A DNA stretch of 64,000 nt from JBDWFY01 sp039976075 (GTDB lineage Bacteria > Pseudomonadota > Alphaproteobacteria > Rhizobiales > Stappiaceae): contig JBDWFY010000011.1 of assembly GCA_039976075.1 (NCBI GenBank), positions 608,017 to 672,016 of the forward strand. Direction: 5' to 3'. The position numbers and the translations under genes were made by a program. A model generated the notes under the pieces. It did no database searches. It saw nothing but the letters and a program-made list of their open reading frames with translations, and was not told the DNA's origin. Shown piece after piece: positions 26,109-35,411 of this stretch (the stretch's first letter is position 1; each line of letters begins with the position of its first letter).

Positions 26109-26537
26109 CTATCGGTCCATCCCCAGGTATGCAATGAGCCCTTCGACAGTCTCAGGCAGTATGCCAGATCGTTCTGCAAGACCAATGTTGGTTGAACCGA
26201 ACAGTTTCAGGCCACGCTTGTCGGCCTGATAGATTCTTGCATCTCGTAGCGCAGCAGCAGCCGAAATCAACCAACCCTTCAGAATAGCGGGCTCTGGTTT
26301 TTTCTGCTCCGACACTTTGCCAAAAACTCTCTCGCCATCGGTACTGAGCTCAATGGGGAGTCCGTTACCAGTCAGGGCAAAACCATGATTTTCTTCGACG
26401 AACCAATGCTCCAGTTTCTCGCACATATCCGCTATGTTACGATAAACAGCCACATCGCCCGCCTCTGAAAATCTGAAATTTTCGTTCAATATAGCGACAT
26501 CAGATAGCCAGGTGTCAGATCCGTTTTCGTGCATCAT
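26109..26537 (-). CDS. Hypothetical protein, possible immunity-like gene
   Basis: A 142-residue protein without signal or membrane segment. It has a helical middle (AVYRNIADMCEKLEHWFVEE) followed by a beta-rich GFALTGNGLPIELST stretch, a layout seen in small proteins that travel with toxin/immunity islands. Acidic/neutral composition. It lies 160 bp upstream of the WapI-like gene on the same strand. No family assignment is justified. Confidence 0.55.
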   Translation of the reverse strand: MMHENGSDTWLSDVAILNENFRFSEAGDVAVYRNIADMCEKLEHWFVEENHGFALTGNGLPIELSTDGERVFGKVSEQKKPEPAILKGWLISAAAALRDARIYQADKRGLKLFGSTNIGLAERSGILPETVEGLIAYLGMDR

Positions 26538-27242
26538 GGATAGCCTATTTCAGGGGTATTCGCTCTCATCGTAGGCCCGTCCGAACGAAAGTAAAGTCAG
26601 CTTCGCAGCCGTTTGTTTGTACACAGAGCGGCAGGGATGGCTTGTCCGGGACCAGGTTTTGGCAGTGCTTGTCGTTCTTTACGCATGACTGCACCTGCTT
26701 CGCCGAGTTGATTAAAGCACCAGTACGAAGTCTCCATCAATATAGCTCCCACTCATCTGGTTTGATCCGCGTGCGGTCCATTTCCAACCCAACTTTGCAA
26801 ACAGTCTACAGTTTTTACCTGCTGAAGTTGCAAAAGTAACAACCACTTTCTTCGATTTACACCCCCCGGTTACTTTTCAATGCAAGGCTTGTCATACTGC
26901 AACCTACAGCCCACAAATGGCATTGCCGGGTCTCGTCACGGCAAGGGGCAACACGAACATTACATCGTGCAATTGTTTACTTTTGACATCGACGTCAGCG
27001 TATTTTGTAAAAATGAAATCTCGTACCGGAATGGTGAAGGCCGCCATTGGTGACGCCGCAGCGAAAGCACGATTTACCCCTCTTTTCAGACGTTTGTTCC
27101 GGTGCGATGGGGCAGGGGTGGCTTGTCCTTCACCCCGTCTCACTGCTCTCATCCGGCTCCGTGAAAACAGGGGCCATATCGAATTCCAGATAGCAGGAGA
27201 TTTTGGCGGCGGCGCCATTGAATCCAGCGCGGTCACGCATCG
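26538..27242. other. Long gap with only degenerate sequence
   Basis: About 700 bp without a supported gene. It contains a 'ggggcaggggtggcttgtcc' segment (27110-27128) shared with other gaps, and copy 2 of the recurring C-terminal fragment at 27136-27216. Overlapping ORFs on both strands (26904-27236 and 26917-27246) are shadows of this degenerate DNA. Confidence 0.5.
27136..27216 (-). pseudogene. Recurring unidentified C-terminal fragment, copy 2
   Basis: Minus strand SCYLEFDMAPVFTEPDESSE, the closest match to copies 1 and 5. Ends in a stop shortly after. No start or upstream gene body. Confidence 0.55.
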
Positions 27243-27635
27243 CTAGATTTCTTCGTCTGCGTAAGGCAGATCATCGAGCGGGATGTTCATGAAGTCCGGA
27301 GCGGGTGTTACCGGAAACCGGACCGCGCGGATATGTTCCCGATTTTCTGCCAGCGCTCTGACCACCCGGTGCATGCCATCCATCAACCGGCCCTGGGCAC
27401 ACAATATGACCGGGTGGGTCAGGTCAGTCTTTTGGACCAATGACATATGGTGGGCAAATGATCTGGGGGTAGGTACCGCACCAGGATCCTGATACCACCA
27501 GTTTTCATCAATCTCGGCGATCTCCTCGACCGGAACGCTGAGAATATCGAGCCCGTTCGTTGCCCTGACCAGCTTGTGTACATCCCAGATATGGATGTCC
27601 GAACCAACCGGGCGGGAGTGGTACTGTTTTCTCAT
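27243..27635 (-). CDS. ParB-like nuclease-domain small protein
   Basis: A 130-residue protein. The core HPVILCAQGRLMDGMHRVVR resembles the ParB/sulfiredoxin box (GR-x-DG-x-HR), which binds CTP or ATP in other families, and the C-terminus has AVRFPVTPAPDF. It is much shorter than ParB and has no DNA-binding helix-turn-helix, so it is not a partition protein. Similar stand-alone proteins are frequent in alphaproteobacteria without known function. Confidence 0.65.
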   Translation of the reverse strand: MRKQYHSRPVGSDIHIWDVHKLVRATNGLDILSVPVEEIAEIDENWWYQDPGAVPTPRSFAHHMSLVQKTDLTHPVILCAQGRLMDGMHRVVRALAENREHIRAVRFPVTPAPDFMNIPLDDLPYADEEI

Positions 27636-27788
27636 GTCACGGCTTTCCTCGGAATCGCGCTGTTCGGGAACAATATCCCGACAGGTTTAGGGCCAGGATG
27701 TCTTGCCTTGCAGAGAGACTGCGCTTCCTGATTTCCTTTGGTATAAGATCGGTCCCGCAAGGACTGCAAAAAGGGATTGAAACCACAG

Positions 27789-28205
27789 ATGAAACTGGAA
27801 TTTCACCACATTAATTTTGTCTCCGAGAATGTCGACCGTCTGCATGACTTTTACACCAATGTGCTGGGCCTTGACGATGTCCCGCAGGAAAATTTTCAGC
27901 GGACGGAAGCAACTGGCGAAACTGGATATAGTGGGCAAATCCGGTTTGCGACGGACGGTGCGATGCAAATGCACCTGGCCGAACGCGAACTCGCCACAGC
28001 CTTCAGGAACGGACAGGTGATCAATCCGGTGGATCGCGGGCACATTGCTTTCCGCACCGATGATCTGGCTGCTTTCCTCAAAATCCTTCAGGATAACGGC
28101 GTCCCTTATTCCGATTACGGCACGACCTTTTCCAAGGAATGGCATCAGGTGTTCTTCCAGGATCCGGAAGGCAACGTGGTCGAAGTACACCAGCAGGTTG
28201 GCTGA
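27789..28205 (+). CDS. VOC-family (glyoxalase-like) protein
   Basis: A 138-residue vicinal-oxygen-chelate protein: LEFHHINFVSENVDRLHDFY opens the first module, GHIAFRTDDLAAFLKIL the second, and VFFQDPEGNVVEVHQ closes it. The His and Glu positions fit a metal site (H7 region, H in GHIAF, E in VVEVH). It could be a glyoxalase I-like or a resistance protein. The start ATG at 27789 begins the first strand. It precedes the GNAT gene by 140 bp on the same strand. Confidence 0.88.
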   Translation: MKLEFHHINFVSENVDRLHDFYTNVLGLDDVPQENFQRTEATGETGYSGQIRFATDGAMQMHLAERELATAFRNGQVINPVDRGHIAFRTDDLAAFLKILQDNGVPYSDYGTTFSKEWHQVFFQDPEGNVVEVHQQVG

Positions 28206-28345
28206 ACCTCGTTGCCTGAAACCGAACGCCTTTTGGACCATTCTGCCAGAGATGAAACCCTGATATGGATCAACGCCTCCGGTCCATATGCCTGAGATAC
28301 TTGTGGCTTGAGCTCTGAGCGAGGGAGGTCAAGAGGTAGATTTTG

Positions 28346-28870
28346 ATGAACAAGTTGGTCATCCGCGAAACCGCATCGACAGATATTGAGCAGGTTCTGG
28401 GTCTTTACCCAGTGGCTTTCCCTGAGGAGGAGCTGAGACCGATCGTGACCGCGCTGCTCGAGACAGAGCGAGAGGTGCTGTCGCTGGCGGCCTTCGATGG
28501 CGATGTGTTGGTAGCGCATATACTCTTCACTCGGTGCGCGACCGGGAACACCGAGCGGACGGGCGCGCTTCTTGGGCCTCTTGGTGTTGTGCCTTCCCAT
28601 CAGAGGCAGGGGCTGGGGCATACAATAGTCCGGGCCGGGCTGGAGCGATTGGAGCGGACGGGGATCCGGCAGGTCTTTGTTCTGGGAGACCCGGGCTATT
28701 ATCATCGCTTCGGCTTTGTGACCGAACGGCGTGTGCTGACGCCTTATCTCATACCTGAGGAATGGGCGGACGCGTGGCAATCCATGCCGTTGGCGGCAGG
28801 GGAGCCGCTGACCGCCGGGAAATTGATACTGCCCGAGCCGTGGATGGAACCCGCTCTTTGGGGACCGTAA
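28346..28870 (+). CDS. GNAT-family N-acetyltransferase (YhbS-like)
   Basis: A 174-residue acetyltransferase of the YhbS type. The acetyl-CoA loop is LGVVPSHQRQGLGHTIVRAG, preceded by the long beta4 strand, and GDPGYYHRFGFVTE is the family's typical C-terminal sequence. The substrate is unknown; most family members acetylate small amines or tRNA-linked products. The start ATG at 28346 follows a TTG. Confidence 0.88.
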   Translation: MNKLVIRETASTDIEQVLGLYPVAFPEEELRPIVTALLETEREVLSLAAFDGDVLVAHILFTRCATGNTERTGALLGPLGVVPSHQRQGLGHTIVRAGLERLERTGIRQVFVLGDPGYYHRFGFVTERRVLTPYLIPEEWADAWQSMPLAAGEPLTAGKLILPEPWMEPALWGP

Positions 28871-28947
28871 TTCCTGAGACGATGACAAAGCGATACCGGA
28901 TTATTTCTTACCACCGGTGCGGCTATGACGTCCCGGGGAGAGGAAGG

Positions 28948-29073
28948 ATGAATGCAATGGGGAAGGCGAAATTGCCTCGCTTGAGGCTGGTCACCGAAGG
29001 GGGCGGGTTGCATGTCAGGGGCGAACCGGCTCTGCTCTCTACCGGCTTCGGACGATCCCCACAGGCAGCGTAA
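28948..29073 (+). CDS. Possible 41-residue small ORF
   Basis: A short frame with a good ribosome site (GAGAGGAAGG directly before ATG), encoding a basic peptide (KLPRLRLVTEGGGLHVRG). It has no recognised family and could be a remnant of a larger gene. Low confidence. Confidence 0.3.
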   Translation: MNAMGKAKLPRLRLVTEGGGLHVRGEPALLSTGFGRSPQAA

Positions 29074-29081
29074 ATCGCGGT

Positions 29082-29576
29082 CTATTTGATGATCCCCAGT
29101 TGCTTGAACATGCTGTACATATCCCAGTTGACCCAGCTTTCGGCGATCTTCCCCTCTTCAAACCTGTCGATCTGTATCCCGGTCCAGCGGATGGTTTTCC
29201 CCGTTGGCGCAAGGCCGAGATAGTCACCCTTTTGAACCGCATTAAAACGCCAGCGCGTCGTCACGAACTGTCCTTCGCCAACTTGAAGGAGTATCTCAAC
29301 TTTGTTCTGGGGGAACGCGGTGTGAAATCCCTTGACCAGGGCGGACCAATCCGCAAGGTCAACGGTTTTCGGGCCACCCGCCACATCGGGCTCCTGATGG
29401 TTTTGGTAGGTGTCCCTGAACACTTTGTCCGTATTGCTCAGATCGCCGGTTGACCACATCTGAAGAGACTGTGCCGTCAAAGCCTTTTGGCTTGCTGTGT
29501 CCGCGTGCGCGGGTGAAACAACAAGGATCAGCAATAAGGCTTGCGCGATTATCAACGTGTTTCCAATTCTCGGCAT
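29082..29576 (-). CDS. Secreted SnoaL-like/ester-cyclase-type protein
   Basis: A 164-residue protein with a signal peptide (NTLIIAQALLLILVVSPAHA) starting at the ATG at 29576. The mature part has the NTF2-like cone fold of SnoaL polyketide cyclases: MWSTGDLSNTDKVFRDTYQN, then VKGFHTAFPQNKVEI and RWTGIQIDRFEEGKIAESWV. The GKIAESW ending is highly typical. Secreted members are of unknown substrate. The longer ORF to 29633 would destroy the signal peptide. Confidence 0.85.
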   Translation of the reverse strand: MPRIGNTLIIAQALLLILVVSPAHADTASQKALTAQSLQMWSTGDLSNTDKVFRDTYQNHQEPDVAGGPKTVDLADWSALVKGFHTAFPQNKVEILLQVGEGQFVTTRWRFNAVQKGDYLGLAPTGKTIRWTGIQIDRFEEGKIAESWVNWDMYSMFKQLGIIK

Positions 29577-29977
29577 GATAACGCTCCCTGGAAGGCTCGA
29601 CGGCTCGGATTGATGCACTTTAAAAGTGTACATACTTCATGCCGCGTAATCCAGAGTGAGGTTCTCACTGGAAACCGACGAATAAAAGGGTGCATATCCT
29701 TCCTTTCGGTGCTTACCGGGGCCAGTTCGAAATCCGGGTTCGGAAGATTTCGGCAACTGTGCCATCGTGGGCCCGGATTTCGGTGATGTGGAGGAGAGCT
29801 GCCTGGAAGAAGGGCTGCTGATGGCTCTTTCGAGCCCAGAGTGACATCTGCGTTTCCTAATTCGAAGCAATAGTTATTGTACGAGATAAGTGAGAACGGC
29901 TTGTAACCTCGCATCAAACCGATGCCAGGAACCTGCTAAACTCAAGACTCTATTTAACTTCGTATTAGGAGGGCAAC
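29577..29977. other. Gap with a degenerate coding fragment
   Basis: About 400 bp. At 29694-29850 copy 3 of the recurring C-terminal fragment is present; the remainder shows only the promoter region of the hydrolase at 29978. Confidence 0.45.
29694..29850 (-). pseudogene. Recurring unidentified C-terminal fragment, copy 3
   Basis: Minus strand reads ITEIRAHDGTVAEIF in one frame and, after a one-base shift, PDFELAPVSTERKDM, so the copy is frameshifted. Together with copies 2 and 4 this indicates an ancestral sequence of the form TVAEIS-YLDFELAPV. Confidence 0.5.
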
Positions 29978-30844
29978 TTGACCAAACATGTAACTCTCAG
30001 AGATGGAAGAACGCTCGCTTTTAGCACTTACGGCGATCCAAATGGGGCACCAGTGATTTTTAGCCACGGGTTTTCCGACTCTCATGTAATTCGTCACCCC
30101 GACGATAGTCTGACCGCCTCGCTCGGAGTGCGATGGATTGCAGCCGACGAACCCGGCGTAGGAGAGTCGAGTCCGAAGAAGGATCGGAGAATGGTCGACT
30201 GGGGTGCTGATATGGAGGATCTGGCTGACCATCTTGGTCTTGATACCTTCAACGTAGCGGGCCATTCCGGCGGCGGCCCTCACGCGTTAGCAGTGGCATT
30301 TCACATGCCCGAACGTGTGCGCAAGGTGGCGCTCGCGTCTCCTGTGGCGCCATTCGATGAGCCCGGCGTTACCAAAATGCTCGTGTTGAAGGACCTGAAG
30401 ACCATCGCGAAACTGCGCCATCTGACCTTGCTGATCCGCTGGGCAGAGCGTATCGGCGCAAAAAGTGCATTGAAAGATATCCCTTCATATGTGGAGTCTG
30501 TCGTTGACCAAATGCCCAACGAGGCCAAAACAATACTCCGCAATCCCGAACAGCAAGCCTTGTTCGAAGAGAACTTTCGTCTTGGATACCTACAACACGA
30601 AGAAGGTGTTTTCGAAATGACGATGGCTCTTTGGGACTGGGGCTTTTTTCCAAAAGAAATACAGCAACCAGTGGAACTATTTTATGGCACTGCGGACGAT
30701 ATAATCTCACCGGAAATGCCTCGACACCTTTGCGCTGAACTTCCCAACTGCTCAGCGCATGAGTGGCCGGGCGCAGGACACTATGGGTTTGTGGATCACG
30801 AGCGGTGGACCGAATTTGTCGGCGCGGTCGCCAGTCTATCTTAG
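29978..30844 (+). CDS. Alpha/beta-fold hydrolase
   Basis: A 288-residue hydrolase. The oxyanion loop is FSHGFSDSH, the nucleophile Ser lies in NVAGHSGGGPHALAV, the acid in FYGTADDIISP and the His in GAGHYGFVDHE. The start is a TTG at 29978, strongly supported by an ideal AGGAGG ribosome site five bases upstream; no ATG lies nearby. This family includes epoxide hydrolases, haloalkane dehalogenases and proline iminopeptidases; the specificity cannot be read. Confidence 0.88.
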   Translation: MTKHVTLRDGRTLAFSTYGDPNGAPVIFSHGFSDSHVIRHPDDSLTASLGVRWIAADEPGVGESSPKKDRRMVDWGADMEDLADHLGLDTFNVAGHSGGGPHALAVAFHMPERVRKVALASPVAPFDEPGVTKMLVLKDLKTIAKLRHLTLLIRWAERIGAKSALKDIPSYVESVVDQMPNEAKTILRNPEQQALFEENFRLGYLQHEEGVFEMTMALWDWGFFPKEIQQPVELFYGTADDIISPEMPRHLCAELPNCSAHEWPGAGHYGFVDHERWTEFVGAVASLS

Positions 30845-30896
30845 CAGATCAAAGGTTGCTTTGTCCGGCTTGACGGTCACTCACGCAAAGCGGACC

Positions 30897-31490
30897 TCAC
30901 ACCTTTTTCGACAGTATCACCACAAACGGATCGACAGTTCCGGCAAGTCCGGCTTCTTCGCCTTCATGACGCTGGACGATGCCAAACCCGACCTTTTCGA
31001 GCAGGTCGGTCAGCTCGTCCGTCTCGTAATAGGTATAAAACCGCCCGAACCGATCGCGGTTTTCGCCTGTGCCCCGCTTCATGCCCAGGTGAAGAACGCC
31101 CTCCGGCAGGAGTGCTGTGTGCAATTGCTGTAGATGCTTCGGTAAATCATCGCGGGATGCGTGGAGCAGGCTGAAATTTGCCCAGACCCCGTGATAAGTC
31201 CTGCCTGGCAGAGGATCGTCAAACGTGCCGAGCCGGACCTGAAGGCCGAAGTTCTCACATGCCAGCGCCACCATTTCAGGGGATGCATCGACGGGATCAG
31301 GCACAAAGCCTGCTTCCTTCAAATGATGAGAGGACGTTGCCGGTCCGCATCCCCAATCAAGCACGCGGGCGCCCGGCGGCAAAAGTGCCATGAAACGCTT
31401 GAGGGAGTTGCTGGGTTCTTTGCGTACAAAACGCTTTACGTAGTCATCCGCCTTGGCGTCATAGATGCGTATTGTTTCTTCGTCTGCCAT
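30897..31490 (-). CDS. Class I SAM-dependent methyltransferase
   Basis: A 197-residue methyltransferase. The SAM loop is RVLDWGCGPATSSHHL, followed by an acidic end of strand 2 in VDASPEMVALA and GVWANFSLLHASRDDLPKHL for strand 4. The C-terminus KVGFGIVQRHEGEE matches the usual core. The start ATG at 31490 begins MADEETIRIYDAKADDYV, the typical small-methyltransferase opening; the longer ORF upstream is not supported. Substrate unknown. Confidence 0.88.
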   Translation of the reverse strand: MADEETIRIYDAKADDYVKRFVRKEPSNSLKRFMALLPPGARVLDWGCGPATSSHHLKEAGFVPDPVDASPEMVALACENFGLQVRLGTFDDPLPGRTYHGVWANFSLLHASRDDLPKHLQQLHTALLPEGVLHLGMKRGTGENRDRFGRFYTYYETDELTDLLEKVGFGIVQRHEGEEAGLAGTVDPFVVILSKKV

Positions 31491-31907
31491 ATTGAAAATC
31501 CGTTTTTTGCAATGTCCCGTCTTACACCATTTCCGAACCTGCCTCACGACTCCCCCAACACCGGCACCATTTCGAAGTCGAGGTAGTCGGAGGTCTCGGC
31601 GACTGTACTGTGGTGGAGGTCGGCGATGCGAGAGGGGGGCGTGTGGCTCCTATGAGTCCAAATTACCTAGTGCTGAAATCTGCACGAACGTCCGCTGCGG
31701 GGCAAAACATAAATTTCGCAACTACCTAACAGACCGAATGGATGTCGAACCGGTTCGACCATTGACCCTTGGCACGGTGCTTTTCGAGTTTCTGCCCGGC
31801 GGAGGATTTCAGTTCCTGACACCGAAAGGACATCTATACGTTTTTCGTTAGTAAGCTGCGCAAAAACGTTGGTTTGTTACGCAAAAATTGCTGGTATATG
31901 GAAGCTC
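31491..31907. other. Gap with degenerate coding fragment
   Basis: About 420 bp. Copy 4 of the recurring C-terminal fragment lies at 31547-31625. A + frame ending at 31851 (LGTVLFEFLPGGGFQFLTPK) may be another gene remnant; no start or family is visible. Confidence 0.4.
31547..31625 (-). pseudogene. Recurring unidentified C-terminal fragment, copy 4
   Basis: Minus strand TVAETSDYLDFEMVPVLGES followed by a stop. It aligns with the other copies in the central YLDFE-PV block. Confidence 0.5.
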
Positions 31908-32795
31908 ATGAATTGGAACTCTATATCATTCGACTGGAACCAGGCCCGGTCATTCCTGGCGGTTGCGGAAGAGCGTTCACTATCCGCCGCGGCCAATGTT
32001 CTCGGCGTGACGCAACCTACAATCACTCGACAGATTGCTGCTCTCGAGAAAGACTTGGAAGTCATCCTGTTCGAACGTAGCGGACGGTCAGTGTCACTCA
32101 CACCCATCGGATTGAACCTCCTGGATCACGTGCGAATTATGGCCGATGGCGCGAACATGATGACGCTGTCTGCCTCTGGCCAATCCCAAGCCATCGAAGG
32201 TGTGGTTCGCATAACGGCGTCGGATGTGACCGCCGCCTACGTGCTGCCTCCAATGCTGGATCAATTGAAGTCGGTTGCACCTCACTTGGAGCTCGACATC
32301 CTCGCGGACAACCAAGTCAGTGATCTTCTTGTTCGCGAAGCTGACATCGCTATACGCCATGTTCGTCCCGAACAGCCAAACCTCATCGCCAAGCTCGTCT
32401 GTGAAGACCCAACACGGTTTTACGCGGTCGCCAAATACACGGAAGTTTACGGCCAACCCAAGCTGGACGAAGACCTTTCACGGCACCAGTTCGTCAGCTT
32501 TGGTGATGTCGAGGGCATGCTTGGACACCTTCAGACACTCGGGCTTAAACTGACAAAACAAAACTTCAAGTATGTCTCGCGTTCTCAAGTGGTTGAGTGG
32601 GAGATTGCGCGTCAAGGACATGGAATTGCGATCATGACTGACCGTATCGCCGCCAGGTTCCCTGAGTTTGAACCTGTACTGACCGAAGTTGAGCCCTTCA
32701 CAATACCAACGTGGGTGGTTGCCCATCGCGAGCTGCATACTAGTCGTCGCATACGGCTGGTGTTCGATCTTCTGACAAATTGCCTCTCCCAATAA
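31908..32795 (+). CDS. LysR-family transcriptional regulator
   Basis: A 295-residue LysR-type regulator. The helix-turn-helix is at residues about 8-65 (ARSFLAVAEERSLSAAANVL, then PTITRQIAALEKDLEVILF), and the effector-binding part has two alpha/beta lobes as usual. The first LysR core residues follow the ATG at 31908, so I ignore the ORF upstream. It lies 195 bp upstream of the quinone-oxidoreductase gene on the same strand, which may be its target. Effector unknown. Confidence 0.88.
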   Translation: MNWNSISFDWNQARSFLAVAEERSLSAAANVLGVTQPTITRQIAALEKDLEVILFERSGRSVSLTPIGLNLLDHVRIMADGANMMTLSASGQSQAIEGVVRITASDVTAAYVLPPMLDQLKSVAPHLELDILADNQVSDLLVREADIAIRHVRPEQPNLIAKLVCEDPTRFYAVAKYTEVYGQPKLDEDLSRHQFVSFGDVEGMLGHLQTLGLKLTKQNFKYVSRSQVVEWEIARQGHGIAIMTDRIAARFPEFEPVLTEVEPFTIPTWVVAHRELHTSRRIRLVFDLLTNCLSQ

Positions 32796-32989
32796 CGGAT
32801 CGGCAACTGATTTAGTTAGCCCAATTGCGTTTGTTGCGGCGCTTCGTGCCCCCACAAATGCCGACCGCGACATGACCTGTCCTGAAACCTTCAAACCACA
32901 GTGTCGGAAAGCATATCCACATGTTCAGCCGCTCATCCTGGATCACCAGGAAACTGAATTTACCATCGACAAAAAAAGGAAGAGTTAGC

Positions 32990-34018
32990 GTGAATTCCGT
33001 TAAAAATCACCGCATTGTTGTTCAGCGCCGTGGCCCGCCTGAGGTATTGTCTTGGGTGCCGGTTCGGACTCCAGCGCCCGCAGCCAGTGAGGTGCGCATC
33101 CGCGTCGAGGCGGCTGGTGTGTCCGGTTACGATTTAATGATACGCCGCCATTGGTTTTTCGGATTTACACAAACTCCTTATACGCCCGGCGAAGATGTGG
33201 TCGGTGTTGTGGAAGCGGTCGGACAGGACGTGACCAGGTTTAAGATCGGTCAAAGGGTTGCCGGCTGGACTTTCGGACAAGGCGGAGGTTATTCGAAAAT
33301 GGTCGTTCGCCCGGCTGAAACGCTTGTTCCAGTGCCCGAAGGGCTTGATCCGGTCGTGGCAGCGGCGATCATAACCAACTATCTTACGGCATCACTCGCG
33401 TTACACAAAACGGCCAAAGTGCAATCGGGCGAGCGGGTTTTGGTTCACGGTGCGGCGGGAGGGGTTGGCTCAGCACTTCTGCAATTGGGCAACTTGGCCG
33501 GGCTTGAGCTATATGGCACTGGAAGCGAGAAAGCCACCGGGTTCATCACTGACAATGGCGCGGTCCCGATCAATTACCGAACAGAGAACTTTGTCCGTCG
33601 CATCCGTGAACTGACCAACAACGGGGTGGATGTTGTGATTGATGTTGTCGGCGGACCCCGACAACTCTGGCGGTCGGGTCGATGCCTGAAGCGCGGGGGA
33701 CGGTTGATGATGCTGGGGATGGCATCCATCAAAAATTCCGGTGTTTCGATCATTCCCCTTAGCTTGATGACGGTTGGCATAATAGCGCTCTGGCCAAACG
33801 GCATACGTGTGCCCATGTCGCCGAGCATGTTGAGCTTTCCTGCGCGAAACCCGAAGTGGTATAGAGACACATTAGCGGATTTGCTTGCCAAAGCCGCCGT
33901 AGGTCAATTGCGACCCGCCATTGCTGCTGAAGTCCCCATGCGTGACGCAGCGCAGGCTCATGCGATGCTGGAAGAGGGCGGTTTGGTAGGCAAAGTCGTA
34001 TTGACCAATTCCGGTTGA
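32990..34018 (+). CDS. Zinc-independent alcohol dehydrogenase/quinone oxidoreductase
   Basis: A 342-residue medium-chain dehydrogenase of the quinone-oxidoreductase branch. It has the GroES-like N-terminal part (RIRVEAAGVSGYDLMIRR, then TPGEDVVGVVEAVGQ) and the Rossmann loop LVHGAAGGVGSALLQLG. The catalytic zinc Cys/His of alcohol dehydrogenases are absent, as in NADPH:quinone reductases. I start at the GTG at 32990, preceded by AAAGGAAGAG; the ATG at 32921 would add a basic stretch without similarity. It follows a LysR gene, the likely regulator. Confidence 0.85.
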   Translation: MNSVKNHRIVVQRRGPPEVLSWVPVRTPAPAASEVRIRVEAAGVSGYDLMIRRHWFFGFTQTPYTPGEDVVGVVEAVGQDVTRFKIGQRVAGWTFGQGGGYSKMVVRPAETLVPVPEGLDPVVAAAIITNYLTASLALHKTAKVQSGERVLVHGAAGGVGSALLQLGNLAGLELYGTGSEKATGFITDNGAVPINYRTENFVRRIRELTNNGVDVVIDVVGGPRQLWRSGRCLKRGGRLMMLGMASIKNSGVSIIPLSLMTVGIIALWPNGIRVPMSPSMLSFPARNPKWYRDTLADLLAKAAVGQLRPAIAAEVPMRDAAQAHAMLEEGGLVGKVVLTNSG

Positions 34019-34036
34019 TGTCTGCACAACAAATAT

Positions 34037-34300
34037 TTGCGGGTCCAGAACGGGCGTAAAGTGCCTATCCTACTGAGAATGTTCTTCCTGTTTGAAGGGG
34101 GCAGCGTCCTGGCAGACGGGATACTCACGCCAAGAAACGATTTGCACGATGCTGAAAAGGTTTCCGCGCCGCGAACCGAACTGGTCGTCCTGGGTGGCAC
34201 GGGCACGTTCCGCCATGCGCGCGGTGTGATCGACCTGTTGCCCGCCCCCGACGGCAATCCGGAGCATGTGACTTACAAGATGGATATTTCCTGCGGGTGA
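34037..34300 (+). pseudogene. Allene-oxide-cyclase-like barrel fragment, copy A
   Basis: The + frame encodes LVVLGGTGTFRHARGVIDLL and ends with HVTYKMDISCG and a stop. The GGTG-F-A-G pattern is typical of the AOC-like/dirigent beta-barrel superfamily. A second, differently damaged copy of the same gene end lies at 36310-36445. Only about 55 residues of core remain, with no signal peptide or complete barrel, so it is a remnant. Confidence 0.6.
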
Positions 34301-34772
34301 GACTGCGGGCATCAGGACAGGTGAGACCGAGGCGCTGTCGCGGTGCATCGGGCTCGAAGATCCCTGGGGTGAGTACTCACCTTATTGTTTGAAACGGAAT
34401 GAGCCGACTCGTTCCGTTACCAGGCACAAGCCCTTCGGAACCCCTTCGGATTTCGTAATTTGCAACGATTGAGCTGGGTACGTCGACCATATTCCAAATG
34501 TCGGGCGAACGGTTTCAATCTGCCGTGTCAGACCGCTCAATCGGGCAAAAGTCAACTGTTCACGATCTTCCTTGCAACTTCCTGCCGATTGATCCTCCAT
34601 ATCAAGCAATAGTGTATTTTCTCAACCTGGTTTGGGGCACGGGGTGGCTGCCGAAGACTCCTTTGAAGCGTTAGGGGACATGCAGCGTGCTCAATGTGAT
34701 GGCTGCTTCGATGCGACCAACTGTCATTCGTTGCCAGTCGCCCCTATCAGAGGGATACGGGGTGCTCTCCTC

Positions 34773-34808
34773 TTGACAAATTTAAGGCGACTGGTCATAT
34801 AAACTATT
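34773..34808 (+). promoter_or_regulatory. TetR promoter with operator, leaderless start
   Basis: TTGACA (34773-34778), a 17-base spacer and CATATA (34796-34801) form a good promoter. The operator CGACTGGTCAT lies on the -10 region. The expected transcription start is at or next to the ATG at 34809, so the mRNA would be leaderless. Confidence 0.7.
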
Positions 34809-35369
34809 ATGCCAAAGCCAAGCCACCGCGAAAAAATACTTTCCTCCGGACTCGCTGTTTTTCACGAACAGGGATTTCACGGCTGTGGAATTCAGGAGGT
34901 CGTGAATCATGCCGGTGTACCGAAGGGATCGTTCTACAATCACTTCAAAAGCAAGGAGGCTTTTGGCCTCGAAGTGTTAGAGAGCTACTGGCAGGCCGGT
35001 GGCGGCGCACGCGCAGAGCTTCAGGCTGCCGGGGTTGCGCCACTCAAACGCATTGACCGCCATCTCGTCGCCGTAGGGTACGATAAGAACGGTTGCCTCA
35101 TCGGGAATTTCAGCAGCGAGCTGGCAGGTTCCGATGATTTTCGCTCGCATCTTTCCAAGTTGTACAAAACATGGATCTCGGAAGTTGCCGCCTGCATTAA
35201 AGAGGGCCAAAAGGACGGAACGATCCGCGATGACGATAGAGCGGAGAACCTTGCCGAATTCGTAGTTGAAGCCCTCGAGGGTGCGAAACTGAAGGCCAAG
35301 GTTGAACGAGAGCCAGCCGTTCTTAAACGCTATCGTAAATCCATCCGGCTATTCCTCCAAAGCCGTTAA
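34809..35369 (+). CDS. TetR-family transcriptional regulator (AcrR-like)
   Basis: A 186-residue TetR repressor. Residues about 8-55 form the helix-turn-helix (ILSSGLAVFHEQGFHGCGIQ, then VPKGSFYNHFKSKEAFGLEV). The C-terminal domain has the LIGNFSSELAGSDDFRSHL segment found in the TetR_C_6-like group often paired with oxidoreductases. Matching CGAC-GGTCAT operators lie before the gene and at 35425, in the promoter of the downstream unit, so it probably autoregulates and controls its neighbours. Ligand unknown. Confidence 0.9.
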   Translation: MPKPSHREKILSSGLAVFHEQGFHGCGIQEVVNHAGVPKGSFYNHFKSKEAFGLEVLESYWQAGGGARAELQAAGVAPLKRIDRHLVAVGYDKNGCLIGNFSSELAGSDDFRSHLSKLYKTWISEVAACIKEGQKDGTIRDDDRAENLAEFVVEALEGAKLKAKVEREPAVLKRYRKSIRLFLQSR

Positions 35370-35411
35370 CCCCGAAAACCACAGAGCGAGAATACAGAAC
35401 GATCAATTTGG

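Larger units (their letters stand above)
34019..34808. other. Long gap with an allene-oxide-cyclase-like remnant
   Basis: About 790 bp without an intact gene. 34037-34300 holds an AOC-like remnant described separately. At 34640-34660 a 'gggtggctgccgaagactcctttgaag' segment recurs elsewhere in degenerate form. The 3' end carries the promoter and operator of the TetR gene. Confidence 0.5.
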
